Positions 9,493-17,693 are shown, numbered from the stretch's first letter. The stretch is 20,510 nt of DNA from CAVVWJ01 sp964475685 (GCA_964475685.1 CAYYXP010000200.1:1-20510), one strand, 5' to 3'. Program-made: numbers and translations. The notes: generated from the letters alone by a model not told the origin.

Positions 9493-10443
9493 ATGACTTT
9501 CACACCCCGCATTGCCATCGCCCTCGGCGACCCGCGCGGCATCGGGCCCGAGATCGTGGCGCGCGCCCTCGCCGAACCGATCGACGCGGAAGTCACGGTC
9601 ATCGGCGCCGAGGATCAGCTGCGGGAGATCCGGGCCGCCCGTCGCGTGCCGGTCGGAAGCTGGGAGCTGGGCAGCGGTGGTCCGGCGGACGACCGGCACC
9701 GGGTCATTCGGGCCGGCCAGATCGCCGGCCACGCCGTCGAGAACGCGGTGCGGCTCGCGCTCCGCGGCGAGGTGGACGCGATCGTCACCGCCCCCGCCCA
9801 CAAGCACGCGCTTCACCTGGCCGGCTTCCCCTATCCGGGCCACACCGAATGGCTCGCGCACCTCGCGGGGGACGTGGACGTGGCCATGATGCTCGCCGCC
9901 GAGGAGCTCCGGGTGGTGCTGGTCACGACCCACGTGCCCTTCCGTGACGTGCCGGCGTTGCTCACCCAGGAACGGGTCGTCACCGCGGGGCGCATCACCA
10001 ACCGTGCGCTCCGGGACTGGTGGGGCATCGCGGCCCCCCGCCTCGCGGTGTGCGCGGTCAATCCCCACGCGGGCGAGAACGGGCTGTTCGGCGACGAGGA
10101 GGCGCGAGTGCTGGCGCCGGCGGCGAGGACGCTCGGGGCGGCGGGCCCCCTGCCGGCCGACACCGTCTTCGTCCGCGCCATGCGCGGCGAGTTCGACGCC
10201 GTCCTGGCGCCGTACCACGACGTCGGGATGACCGCGATCAAGGTCGCCGCGTTCGGGCGGGCGGTGAACGTCACCTTGGGACTGCCGTTTCCGCGGACGT
10301 CTCCCGATCACGGGACCGCGCTGGATATTGCGGGGAAGGGGATCGCCGATCCGTCGAGCATGCGGGCGGCGATCGAGATGGCGGTCAGGCTGGCGAAGTC
10401 CTCTCAAGCCTCCCCATCAGCCCCAGATACGCGTCCAGCTTGA
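9493..10443 (+). CDS. pdxA: 4-hydroxythreonine-4-phosphate dehydrogenase PdxA
   Basis: This 316-aa protein is about the family length (329 aa in E. coli). It has the N-terminal GDPRGIGPEI signature, GHTEWLAHLAG near residue 116, and NPHAGENGLFGDEE. The three expected metal ligands can be placed at His147 (in THVPF), His242 (in PYHDVGMTAIK) and His273 (in SPDHGTALDIAG). PdxA oxidises 4-phosphohydroxy-L-threonine with NAD in the DXP-dependent pyridoxal phosphate pathway; the product then condenses with DXP through PdxJ. It sits 16 nt after surA and is probably in the same transcript. Its last 59 nt overlap the 3' end of hisG on the opposite strand; the overlapping residues form a Ser/Pro-rich tail after the conserved fold, suggesting late extension of one of the two ends. 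Confidence 0.96.
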   Translation: MTFTPRIAIALGDPRGIGPEIVARALAEPIDAEVTVIGAEDQLREIRAARRVPVGSWELGSGGPADDRHRVIRAGQIAGHAVENAVRLALRGEVDAIVTAPAHKHALHLAGFPYPGHTEWLAHLAGDVDVAMMLAAEELRVVLVTTHVPFRDVPALLTQERVVTAGRITNRALRDWWGIAAPRLAVCAVNPHAGENGLFGDEEARVLAPAARTLGAAGPLPADTVFVRAMRGEFDAVLAPYHDVGMTAIKVAAFGRAVNVTLGLPFPRTSPDHGTALDIAGKGIADPSSMRAAIEMAVRLAKSSQASPSAPDTRPA

Positions 10444-11002
10444 GCTTCTGCGAGGCGCGGTTGGCGACGAGCACCGCCCCGCACCGAAGGACCGTCTCCC
10501 GCTCCACCAGGTCATTCGCCCGGAGCGTGTTCCCCGTGTCCACCAGGTCCACGATCCAGTGCGACAACCCGAGCAGGGGAGCGACCTCGACCGAGCCGTT
10601 CACCTGGATGATGTCCACCGGGCGCCCCAACGCGGCGAAGTGCGATTGGGCCAGGCGCGGATACTTGGTGGCGACCCGGGCCGTGATCCCCCCGGGGAGC
10701 GAAGGGTAGGGAGCGCCTGCGGGCGCGGCCACCACCAGTCGGCAGAGCCCGAAGCCGAGCTCCAGCGGCTCCAGCACGTCGGCGCCCGTCTCGCGGAGCA
10801 CGTCGGTGCCGGTGACGCCGAGATCGGCCGCGCCCGATTCGACGTAGACGGGAACGTCGCCGGGCTTGACCACCAGGAATTCGATCGCCGGGTCGCTCGA
10901 CGGAATGAGTAGCCGCCGGCCGGCATCGGCCGCCGGCTCCGCCCCGGCCATGCGAAAGCGCTCGACCGATGGCTGGTACAGCCGGCCCTTGGCCAGCGCC
11001 AC
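10385..11002 (-). CDS. hisG: ATP phosphoribosyltransferase catalytic subunit, short form (HisG_S)
   Basis: This 205-aa protein is the short form of HisG, which lacks the C-terminal regulatory domain and needs HisZ for activity. It catalyses the first step of histidine synthesis, ATP + PRPP to phosphoribosyl-ATP. Seen: ALAKGRL at the N-terminus, DLGVTGTDVL (60-69), VATKYPRLAQSHF (110-122), NGSVEVAPLLGLSHWIVDL (135-153) and the PRPP-binding loop DLVDTGNTL (152-160). A GTG start at 11002 lies 11 nt after the hisZ stop. Most HisG proteins begin a few residues earlier (…LRVALAKGRL), and in-frame CTG codons at 11008 and 11017 would supply these, so the true start may be an unusual CTG. HisZ lies immediately upstream in the same operon. 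The 3' end overlaps pdxA by 59 bp, tail to tail. Confidence 0.95.
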   Translation of the reverse strand: MALAKGRLYQPSVERFRMAGAEPAADAGRRLLIPSSDPAIEFLVVKPGDVPVYVESGAADLGVTGTDVLRETGADVLEPLELGFGLCRLVVAAPAGAPYPSLPGGITARVATKYPRLAQSHFAALGRPVDIIQVNGSVEVAPLLGLSHWIVDLVDTGNTLRANDLVERETVLRCGAVLVANRASQKLKLDAYLGLMGRLERTSPA

Positions 11003-11013
11003 CCGCAGCCGGC

Positions 11014-11973
11014 TCAGGTTGCCACCTCGGCAATCGTGTCGAGGTCGATCGACACGCCGACTGCCGGCATGGGGCGGCCGAAGCGCCCCATCAGCCCGTC
11101 GTAACGCCCCCCCGCCCCCGCCGCCCGTCCCGCTCCGGCCACGTAGAGCTCGAAGTGCATCCCGGTGTAGTAGTCGAGGCCACGCACCTCGCCCAGGTCG
11201 TACACGACGTGGGCCCGCTCGCGGGGGGTGAGCGAGGCGTCGAGCGCCAGGAGGTGCTCGAGACTTCCCCGGGCCGCCGGCGGGGCGGAACCCATCGCGG
11301 CCTCCAGCGCCTCGCGCCGGCCGATCACGAACGGCAACGTCGCGAGTGTCCGCGCGTCCCCCACGGCATCGCCGAGCGCGCGGCGGAGGCTGCCGCGGTC
11401 CTTGCGATCGATCCAGCGGCGGATGTCCCCGCGCAACGCTTCGTCCACCGCGGCGAGGCCGGGGGCGAGCACGCCGGCGTGTCCGAGGTTGACCTGGAAG
11501 TCGGCCAGCCCGGCCGCCCCCACGAGCGCGACGGTGAGGCGGACGATCTCGATGTCGGCGGCGAGATCGCCCTGGCCGAGCAGCTCGGCGCCGACCTGGA
11601 GCGTCTCGCGTGGGCGCCCCCCGCGCTCGGGCTCCTGGCGGAAGACGTTGCCCGAGTAGCAGAGGCGGAGGGCGCCTTCCGTGGCGGCGAACGTCGTCGC
11701 GGCGACCCGGGCCAGGCTGGCGGTGAAGTCGTATCGGAGCGCGAGAATGCGGCCGTCGCGATCGGGAAAGCGAACCAGGCGCTCCGCCACCCCGGTGCCG
11801 CCGGCCCGCAGGAAGGTGTCTTCGTATTCGAAGGTGGGGGGAAGCAGCTCCTGATAGCCTGCGCGCCCGAGCGTCTCCAGCGCCGCCCGCTGCAGGGCGC
11901 GCCGGCGACGGACGGCTTCGCCGGTGAGGTCGAGCGCGCCGGGAGGAAGAGCGGCGACGGAGGGCCGGCTCAT
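11014..11973 (-). CDS. hisZ: ATP phosphoribosyltransferase regulatory subunit HisZ
   Basis: This 319-aa protein is a paralogue of histidyl-tRNA synthetase without the anticodon-binding domain. Class II synthetase-like segments are visible: PPTFEYEDTFLRAGG near 45-59, RYDFTASLARVAAT (80-93), YSGNVFRQEPERGGRPRETL (106-125) and the HisRS-like VRGLDYYTGMHFE near 257-269. GGRYDGLMGRFG near 287-298 is also present. A true HisRS is usually above 400 aa and carries an extra C-terminal domain, which is missing here. Together with the adjacent short-form HisG, HisZ is the clear call; the pair forms the hetero-octameric, histidine-feedback-regulated enzyme. The ATG at 11973 overlaps the stop of the upstream CBS-domain gene by 4 nt (ATGA), so translation is probably coupled. 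hisG follows after 11 nt. Confidence 0.95.
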   Translation of the reverse strand: MSRPSVAALPPGALDLTGEAVRRRRALQRAALETLGRAGYQELLPPTFEYEDTFLRAGGTGVAERLVRFPDRDGRILALRYDFTASLARVAATTFAATEGALRLCYSGNVFRQEPERGGRPRETLQVGAELLGQGDLAADIEIVRLTVALVGAAGLADFQVNLGHAGVLAPGLAAVDEALRGDIRRWIDRKDRGSLRRALGDAVGDARTLATLPFVIGRREALEAAMGSAPPAARGSLEHLLALDASLTPRERAHVVYDLGEVRGLDYYTGMHFELYVAGAGRAAGAGGRYDGLMGRFGRPMPAVGVSIDLDTIAEVAT

Positions 11974-13319
11974 TGCCGGGAGCCGCGCGTCGAATCGGGC
12001 TGGTGCGCCGCGGGCTCCGCCTGGTGGAGCCTGAGCGTCCTCACCCGGCGGCCGTCCATCTCGACGACCTCGAGCACGTGGTTCCCGACGGTCACCCGGT
12101 CGCCCACCCGCGGCAGCCGGCCCAGCTGGCCGAACACGTACCCGCCCAGCGTGGTGTAGTCGGTGTCGTCGATGGCCGCCTCGAACTCGGTGTTGAACTC
12201 GGTGATCGGCATCGCCCCGTCGAGTGGGGCGGCCCCGTCGCCCTGCGCCGACTTGTCGAGTGGGTCATACTCGTCGAAGATGGGCCCGACGATCTCCTCG
12301 AGCAGGTCTTCCATGGTCACCAGCCCGGCGGTGCCGCCGTACTCGTCGAGCACCAACGCCAGGTGGGTCTTGAGCCGTTTCATGTCCGCCAGTACGTCCT
12401 CCACTTCACGGGTGCCGGGCACGAAGAGAGGCGGCCGCATGATGGCCCGCACCGTCTGTCCCGGCTTCGACCGGATGGCGGTGAGGATGTCCTTGGCGTG
12501 GACCACGCCTGCGATCTCGTCGAGGCTCTCGGCATAGACCGGGTAGCGCGACCGCCGCGCCACCGCCACTTCGTCCGCGGCGGCCTCGACGGAGAGATCG
12601 GCATCGAGCGCGATCATCTGGGTCCGCGGCGTCATGACCTCCTGTGCCGTCTTCTCGCTGAACTCGAAGACCCCTTCGAGCAGGCGGGCGTCCTGCTTGA
12701 GCAGGCTCCCCCCCTCCTCGCTCTGCTCGACCAGCATCCGGATCTCTTCGGGGGAGTGCAGGCGCGCGTGCTCGCCCGGCCGGCTGATGCGCATGAGCCG
12801 GAGCAGGCGGTTGGCGGAGCCGTTGAGCAGCGCGATGGGCCAGTGCATGATGAACGCGAAGCCGATGAGCGGCGCCGCGATCCATCCGCTCACCGCCTCG
12901 GGATAGAGCAGCGCCACCGCCTTGGGTACCAGCTCGCCGAGGATGATGTGCAGGATGGTGATGATGCTGAAGGCGATGACCGAGGCCACGCCGTGGGTCG
13001 CGATGCCCGCGAGGGAGGCCGGCAGCCAGGTGAATCCGCCCCGAATGAGTCCGGCAAGCGCCGGCTCGCCGATCCAGCCGAGGCCGAGCGAGGCGAGGGT
13101 GATGCCGAGCTGGGTGGCGGAGATGTAGCGGTCGAGCGATTGAACCGTGCGGCGCGCCAGCCTAGCTTTGGCATCCCCGGCCTGGGCCAACTCGTCCAGC
13201 CGCGTGCGCCGTGCCCCGACGAGCCCGAACTCGGCGGCGACGAAGAAGGCATTGGCAAGCACCAGGACGACGACGGCGGCCAGGCCGACGATGATTGGGG
13301 GCGACTCTGCCGGTTCCAT
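11970..13319 (-). CDS. CNNM/CBS-domain membrane protein (HlyC/CorC family)
   Basis: This 449-aa membrane protein has the complete layout of the family. An N-terminal CNNM (DUF21) transmembrane domain covers about residues 8-190, with helices near 8-32, 68-94, 110-140 and 145-165. A CBS pair begins with VMTPRTQMIALDAD at 228 and includes RYPVYAESLDEIAGVVHAKD and LVLDEYGGTAGLVTMEDLLE (323-342). A CorC_HlyC domain follows at about 370-433 (TLGGYVFGQLGRLPRVGDRV). Family members are implicated in Mg2+ or other divalent cation transport and resistance; the haemolysin name is historical. I start it at the ATG at 13319, not at the longer open frame to 13514, because the family fold begins here and the extension crosses the divergent hisD start. 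There is no Shine-Dalgarno sequence, so translation may be leaderless. It heads an operon with hisZ and hisG. Confidence 0.93.
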   Translation of the reverse strand: MEPAESPPIIVGLAAVVVLVLANAFFVAAEFGLVGARRTRLDELAQAGDAKARLARRTVQSLDRYISATQLGITLASLGLGWIGEPALAGLIRGGFTWLPASLAGIATHGVASVIAFSIITILHIILGELVPKAVALLYPEAVSGWIAAPLIGFAFIMHWPIALLNGSANRLLRLMRISRPGEHARLHSPEEIRMLVEQSEEGGSLLKQDARLLEGVFEFSEKTAQEVMTPRTQMIALDADLSVEAAADEVAVARRSRYPVYAESLDEIAGVVHAKDILTAIRSKPGQTVRAIMRPPLFVPGTREVEDVLADMKRLKTHLALVLDEYGGTAGLVTMEDLLEEIVGPIFDEYDPLDKSAQGDGAAPLDGAMPITEFNTEFEAAIDDTDYTTLGGYVFGQLGRLPRVGDRVTVGNHVLEVVEMDGRRVRTLRLHQAEPAAHQPDSTRGSRQ

Positions 13320-13356
13320 ACGATATAAGTCTAATACGGGAAACGTTTTACCGCGA
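13320..13356. promoter_or_regulatory. AT-rich divergent promoter region between corC-like gene and hisD
   Basis: This 37-bp gap is conspicuously AT-rich for the window. On the plus strand TATAAG (13324-13329) lies 17 bp downstream of GCGACT (13301-13306), a weak -35, and could drive hisD. TAATAC at 13333 is an alternative -10. On the minus strand TAGACT ends 8 nt before the ATG at 13319, the spacing of a leaderless TANNNT promoter. The boxes are read by eye; only the AT-richness and the divergent gene layout are firm. Confidence 0.5.
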
Positions 13357-14658
13357 GTGTTCGCGGTGATCCGTCGTTTCTCCGCCCCTCCCTTCGACGC
13401 GCTCGATCCCCTGTTCGCACGCCGGTCGGCCAGCGATCCGGCGACTCGCGAGGTGGTCGGCGCGATCCTCGACGATGTCCGCCGACGGGGTGATGCGGCG
13501 GTTCGGGAATACACCCTGCGGTTCGACGGGGTGGATCTCGCCCCGGCCGACTGGTCGCTCGACTCCGGGCTCTGGCAGTCGGCGCTGTTGCGGGTGGATC
13601 CTGCCCTTCGCGCCGCGCTCGGTCGTGCGGTGGACCGGGTCCGCGCCTTCCACGATCACCAGCGGGAACCCGGCTTCCAGCTCACCCAGCCCGATGGGAG
13701 CCTGGTCGGTACCAGGGTCACTCCTCTCGACAGGGTGGGCCTCTATGTGCCGGGCGGGAAGGCCTCCTATCCCTCTTCGGTCATCATGAACGCCGTGCCG
13801 GCGCTGGTGGCGGGGGTGCAGGAGATCATCGCGGTGGTTCCGCCCACGGGGGTGACCGACGCGGTGCTGGCCGCGTGCGCCCTCTCGGGGGTCACCCGGA
13901 TCTTCACCATCGGCGGTGCCCAGGCGGTCGCCGCGCTGGCGTATGGCACCGCCACCATACCGAGGGTGGACAAGATCGTCGGCCCAGGCAACCGCTGGGT
14001 GGCCGAGGCAAAGCGGCAGGTGGTGGGCGAGGTGGGGATCGACATGATCGCGGGGCCGACGGAGGTGCTCATCATCGCCGACGCGACAGCGCGCCCTGAG
14101 CGGGTCGCCGCCGACCTCATCGCCCAGGCCGAGCACGATCAGGACGCCGTCTGCTGGTGCGTCACGACGGATCCGGCTCTTGCCGACGCGCTCCCCGCCG
14201 CGCTTGAAGATGCGCTCGCCCGCGCCCCGCGCGCCGAGATCGCCCGCGAGGCTCTGACGCGCAACGGGGCCATCATCCTGGTGCCGGAGATGAGGGATGC
14301 CATCGAGATCGCCAATCGGCGCGCGCCCGAGCATCTGGAGATCGTGGCGGAGGGGGCGGAGCGGATCGCGGGGTCGGTGCGGCACGCCGGCGCGATCTTT
14401 CTGGGCGACGACACGCCCGAGCCGGTGGGAGACTACATCGCGGGCCCGAGCCACGTGCTTCCCACCAACGGGTCCGCGCGCTACACCTCGCCCCTCGGCG
14501 TCTACGACTTCGTGAAGCGGACCAGCATCGTGCGCTACACCCGGGCGCGGCTGGCCGCCGATGCCGACGCCATCATCGCACTCGCCGAGGCGGAGGGACT
14601 GTATGGGCACGCCGAGGCGGTGCGGGTCCGGATGTCTCCGCCCCGACGACAGCAATGA
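13357..14658 (+). CDS. hisD: Histidinol dehydrogenase HisD
   Basis: With a GTG start at 13357 the product is 433 aa, against 434 in E. coli; GTG at 13366 is an alternative. HisD oxidises L-histidinol to histidine in two NAD-dependent steps. Conserved segments: VGLYVPGGKASYPSSVIMNA, GGAQAVAALAYGT, VDKIVGPGNRWVAEAKR, GIDMIAGPTEVLIIAD and GDYIAGPSHVLPTNG. Zinc ligands match E. coli with an offset of one or two: Gln257, His260, Asp359 and His418. The catalytic pair is Glu325-His326 in RAPEHLE. The gene is transcribed away from the corC-like - hisZ - hisG operon across a 37-bp AT-rich gap. The pathway genes between hisG and hisD are not in the window. An open frame reaches back to 13147, but it is a shadow of the divergent gene. 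Confidence 0.96.
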   Translation: MFAVIRRFSAPPFDALDPLFARRSASDPATREVVGAILDDVRRRGDAAVREYTLRFDGVDLAPADWSLDSGLWQSALLRVDPALRAALGRAVDRVRAFHDHQREPGFQLTQPDGSLVGTRVTPLDRVGLYVPGGKASYPSSVIMNAVPALVAGVQEIIAVVPPTGVTDAVLAACALSGVTRIFTIGGAQAVAALAYGTATIPRVDKIVGPGNRWVAEAKRQVVGEVGIDMIAGPTEVLIIADATARPERVAADLIAQAEHDQDAVCWCVTTDPALADALPAALEDALARAPRAEIAREALTRNGAIILVPEMRDAIEIANRRAPEHLEIVAEGAERIAGSVRHAGAIFLGDDTPEPVGDYIAGPSHVLPTNGSARYTSPLGVYDFVKRTSIVRYTRARLAADADAIIALAEAEGLYGHAEAVRVRMSPPRRQQ

Positions 14659-14695
14659 AGCGCCACACTGCGCGGGCGGAAGGTAGATTGCACCC

Positions 14696-15643
14696 ATGGC
14701 GACACGGCAAGGCGACTGCGCTCATCTGACGCGAGGGCCCGCCACCCCGATGCGGCGGCTCTGGACCGTCCTGGGCCTGACGGGCGGGTTCATGTTGCTC
14801 GAGGCCGTGGGCGGGTGGCTGAGCGGGTCGCTCGCCCTGATCGCCGACGCCGGCCACATGCTCACCGACGTCGGAGCGCTCGGACTCTCGCTCGTCACCG
14901 CACTCATCGCGCAACGCCCCGCCGACGACAACAAGACCTACGGCTACCTCCGCTGGGAAATCCTCGCGGCGCTCGTCAACGGCGCCGCGCTCTTCGGGAT
15001 TGCGGGGTGGGTGGTGATCGAGGCGGTCCACCGCATCCAGCAGCCCGAGCCGATCCGGGTCGGACTCTTCCTGACGGTGGCGGCCGCGGGACTGCTGGTG
15101 AACCTGGTGAGCCTCGCCCTGCTGCACGGGTCGCGCGAGGGAAGCCTCAACGCCCGCGCCGCCTACCTCCATGTCATGGGCGACGCGCTGGGCTCGGTCG
15201 GCGCGCTCGGGGCCGCGCTGGTGGTGCGCTTCACCGGGTGGACCCAGGCCGACCCGATCGCGTCCATCCTCCTGTCGCTGCTCATTCTGGTGGGCGCCTG
15301 GCGGCTCCTCCGGGAGAGCACCGACATCCTGCTCGATGCGGTGCCGCGGCACGTTTCCATGCCCGAGGTGCAGCGCCGGATGCTCGCCGTTCCGGGAGTG
15401 ACCGGCGTGCACGACCTGCACGTCTGGACCGTCGTCAGCGGGGTGGTGGCGATGAGCGGACACGCGATCGTCCCTGACCTGGAGGCGCATCCCGGAGTCC
15501 TGGACGGCATCCGCAACCAGCTTTCGGCTCTCGGCATCGCTCACGTCACGATTCAACTCGAGGTGAGCGACGAGTGCGAGGAGGAACCGGAAGCCGCGCC
15601 GGCTTCCGGAGGCCCACTCCACCACGGGCACCGGCACGCCTGA
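14696..15643 (+). CDS. Cation diffusion facilitator (CzcD/ZitB-like) efflux protein
   Basis: This 315-aa protein has six predicted membrane helices and the paired zinc-site motifs of the CDF family: H54-x3-D58 (ADAGHMLTDVG) in helix 2 and H159-x3-D163 (HVMGDALGSVG) in helix 5. HxxxD in both helices is typical of Zn2+-transporting members. A C-terminal cytoplasmic domain follows (GVTGVHDLHVWTVVSG, MSGHAIV). The last residues are HHGHRHA, a His-rich tail that may bind metal. CDF proteins exchange Zn2+/Cd2+/Co2+ for protons across the inner membrane. The ATG at 14696 has GGAAGG about 12 nt upstream; the ATG at 14750 (MRRLWTV) is a possible shorter start. A perfect 10-bp inverted repeat lies inside the 3' end of the gene (15587-15609). 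Metal specificity is inferred only. Confidence 0.92.
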   Translation: MATRQGDCAHLTRGPATPMRRLWTVLGLTGGFMLLEAVGGWLSGSLALIADAGHMLTDVGALGLSLVTALIAQRPADDNKTYGYLRWEILAALVNGAALFGIAGWVVIEAVHRIQQPEPIRVGLFLTVAAAGLLVNLVSLALLHGSREGSLNARAAYLHVMGDALGSVGALGAALVVRFTGWTQADPIASILLSLLILVGAWRLLRESTDILLDAVPRHVSMPEVQRRMLAVPGVTGVHDLHVWTVVSGVVAMSGHAIVPDLEAHPGVLDGIRNQLSALGIAHVTIQLEVSDECEEEPEAAPASGGPLHHGHRHA

Positions 15644-15755
15644 GTCGTCCCCTGACGCGCTCAACCGCGCGCTGCTTTCCTGCCCGTGCGCTCCTTTTCC
15701 CGATGAAAAACCAGGCTCTGCGAAGACCCCTCCTTGCACCCGGAGAAGCTGGTTC

Positions 15756-15784
15756 TTGCGGCCCGGGACGGCCCAGTCTATATA
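15756..15784 (+). promoter_or_regulatory. Sigma-70-type promoter for typA
   Basis: A -35 box TTGCGG (15756-15761) is separated by exactly 17 bp from the -10 box TATATA (15779-15784). This is the best-formed vegetative promoter in the window and stands out as an AT island in GC-rich sequence. Transcription would begin near 15791, giving a leader of about 58 nt before the typA start codon. Confidence 0.72.
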
Positions 15785-15794
15785 TGCGCCGCGG

Positions 15795-15813
15795 AGGCCC
15801 GGCTGGCGGGCCT
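15795..15813 (+). promoter_or_regulatory. Hairpin in the typA 5' leader
   Basis: Arms AGGCCCG (15795-15801) and CGGGCCT (15807-15813) are perfectly complementary around a 5-nt loop. The hairpin starts within a few bases of the predicted transcription start, so it could cap the 5' end or affect stability or cold-dependent expression. There is no U-tract, so it is not a terminator. Function is inferred. Confidence 0.45.
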
Positions 15814-15848
15814 AAGCCGTTGTATCCCGACTGGTAAGGAAGTGTTGC

Positions 15849-17693
15849 TTGATCCGGAATCTTGCCATCATCGCTCACGTCGACCACGGCAAGACCACCC
15901 TGGTCGACCAGATGCTCCGGCAGGCGGGTGCCTTTCGCGCCAACCAGCAGGTGGCGGAGCGGGTCATGGACTCGAACCCGCTGGAGCGGGAGCGGGGGAT
16001 CACCATCCTTGCCAAGAACACCGCGGTCCGCTGGCACGGCGTCAAGATCAACATCGTGGACACCCCGGGCCACTCCGACTTCGGGGGCGAAGTGGAGCGC
16101 ATTCTCCGGATGGTGGATGGCGTGCTGATCCTGGTAGACGCGGCCGAGGGTCCCATGCCGCAGACCCGGTTCGTCACCCGCAAGGCGCTGGCCCTGGGTC
16201 TCCGGCCCATCGTGGCCATCAACAAGATCGACCGGTCGGACGCCGAGCCGCTCCGGGTGCACGATGAAGTGCTCGGGTTGTTCATCGACCTGGAGGCCAC
16301 CCACGAACAGCTCGACGCTCCTTTCCTCTATACGTCGAGCCGCTTCGGCACCGCCACCACGGAGCTGGACCGCCCGGGAAACGACCTGACGCCGCTCTTC
16401 CAGGCCATTCTCGATCACGTGCCCGAGCCGAATGGCGATCCCGAGGGGCCGTTCCAGATGCTGGTATCCACCCTCGATTTCTCGAGCTTTTTGGGGCGCA
16501 TCGCGATTGGCCGGATCGAGCGCGGCCGGGTCCAGGTCGGGGATCAGGTGGTGTTGCTCCCCCTCGGCGAGCCCGGCCTCGTCGCCGACGAGGGCTTCGA
16601 GCGGAACCGGGTCACCCGGCTCTATACCTTCGACGGGCTCAGCCGGGTCGAGGTGGAGTCGGCGTCGGCCGGTGACATCGTCGCCCTGTCGGGGTTCGAA
16701 ACGATCGAGATCGGGCGGACGTTCACCTCGGTGGATGCGCCCGAGCGGCTCGCCGGTATCGCGGTCGAGGAGCCGACGATCTCGGTGGACTTCATCGTGA
16801 ACAACGGCCCGTTCGCCGGGCGGGACGGCAAGTACGTGACGAGCCGTCAGCTTCGCGACCGGCTGTTCCGGGAGCTGGAACGCAACGTCGCGCTGAGGGT
16901 GGAGGAGACGGATACCCCCGATACCCACAGTGTTTCCGGCCGCGGCGAGCTGCATCTCGGCATCCTCATGGAGAACATGCGGCGCGAGGGATTCGAGTTT
17001 CAGGTATCGCGTCCGCGGGTCATCACCCGGGTCGGCCCCGACGGCGAGCGGTTGGAGCCGTATGAGGAGCTCACCATCGACGTCGCCGAGGAGTACATGG
17101 GCGTCGTCATGGAAAAGCTGGGCCCGCGCAGGAGCGAGATGATCGAGATGCGGAACCCGGGGCAGGGAATGGTTCGCCTCACCTTCCGGATCCCCGCGCG
17201 CGGCCTCTTCGGCTACCGGTCGGAGTTCCTGACCGACACCAGGGGCAACGGCATCATGCACCACCGCTTTCTCGACTATGGCCCGTGGGCAGGACCGCTG
17301 GCCGGCCGGAAGCGGGGCGTTCTGGTCGCCGACCGCGAGGGGACCGTGGTCGCCTTCGCGCTCGGCAACCTGCAGGAGCGGGCCCAGATGTTCGTGACTC
17401 CGGGCGACGTGGTGTACGAGGGAATGATCGCGGGCGAGAGCTCCCGCCCGGGCGACATGGATGTGAACGTGACGAAGGAAAAGAAGCTCAGCAACATGCG
17501 GACGACGGCGTCCGACGAAAACGTCATCCTCGAGCCGCCCCGCCAGATCACGCTCGAGTACGCCCTGGAATACATCGAGGAAGACGAGCTGATCGAGGTC
17601 ACGCCCCGGACGATCCGGTTGCGCAAACGGGTCCTCGCGGCAAACGACCGCAAGAAGGCCGCCCGGGCCGCCCGGGTGGCGGACGCGTCCTGA
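15849..17693 (+). CDS. typA: Ribosome-associated GTPase TypA/BipA
   Basis: This 614-aa translational GTPase (607 aa in E. coli) binds the 70S ribosome and assists large-subunit assembly, especially at low temperature and under stress. G-domain motifs: G1 AHVDHGKTT (9-17), switch I ERERGITI, G3 DTPGHSDFG (71-79) and G4 NKID (125-128). Next come an EF-Tu-like beta-barrel (LGRIAIGRIERGRVQVGD), an EF-G-like domain with SGRGELHLGILMENMRREGFE, and the BipA-specific C-terminus (RGLFGYRSEFLTDTRGNGIM; MRTTASDENVILEPPRQITL). The start is TTG at 15849, six nt after the Shine-Dalgarno AAGGAAG; no ATG or GTG fits the family N-terminus. It has its own promoter and a short hairpin leader. The small acidic gene follows 37 nt downstream. 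Confidence 0.97.
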   Translation: MIRNLAIIAHVDHGKTTLVDQMLRQAGAFRANQQVAERVMDSNPLERERGITILAKNTAVRWHGVKINIVDTPGHSDFGGEVERILRMVDGVLILVDAAEGPMPQTRFVTRKALALGLRPIVAINKIDRSDAEPLRVHDEVLGLFIDLEATHEQLDAPFLYTSSRFGTATTELDRPGNDLTPLFQAILDHVPEPNGDPEGPFQMLVSTLDFSSFLGRIAIGRIERGRVQVGDQVVLLPLGEPGLVADEGFERNRVTRLYTFDGLSRVEVESASAGDIVALSGFETIEIGRTFTSVDAPERLAGIAVEEPTISVDFIVNNGPFAGRDGKYVTSRQLRDRLFRELERNVALRVEETDTPDTHSVSGRGELHLGILMENMRREGFEFQVSRPRVITRVGPDGERLEPYEELTIDVAEEYMGVVMEKLGPRRSEMIEMRNPGQGMVRLTFRIPARGLFGYRSEFLTDTRGNGIMHHRFLDYGPWAGPLAGRKRGVLVADREGTVVAFALGNLQERAQMFVTPGDVVYEGMIAGESSRPGDMDVNVTKEKKLSNMRTTASDENVILEPPRQITLEYALEYIEEDELIEVTPRTIRLRKRVLAANDRKKAARAARVADAS

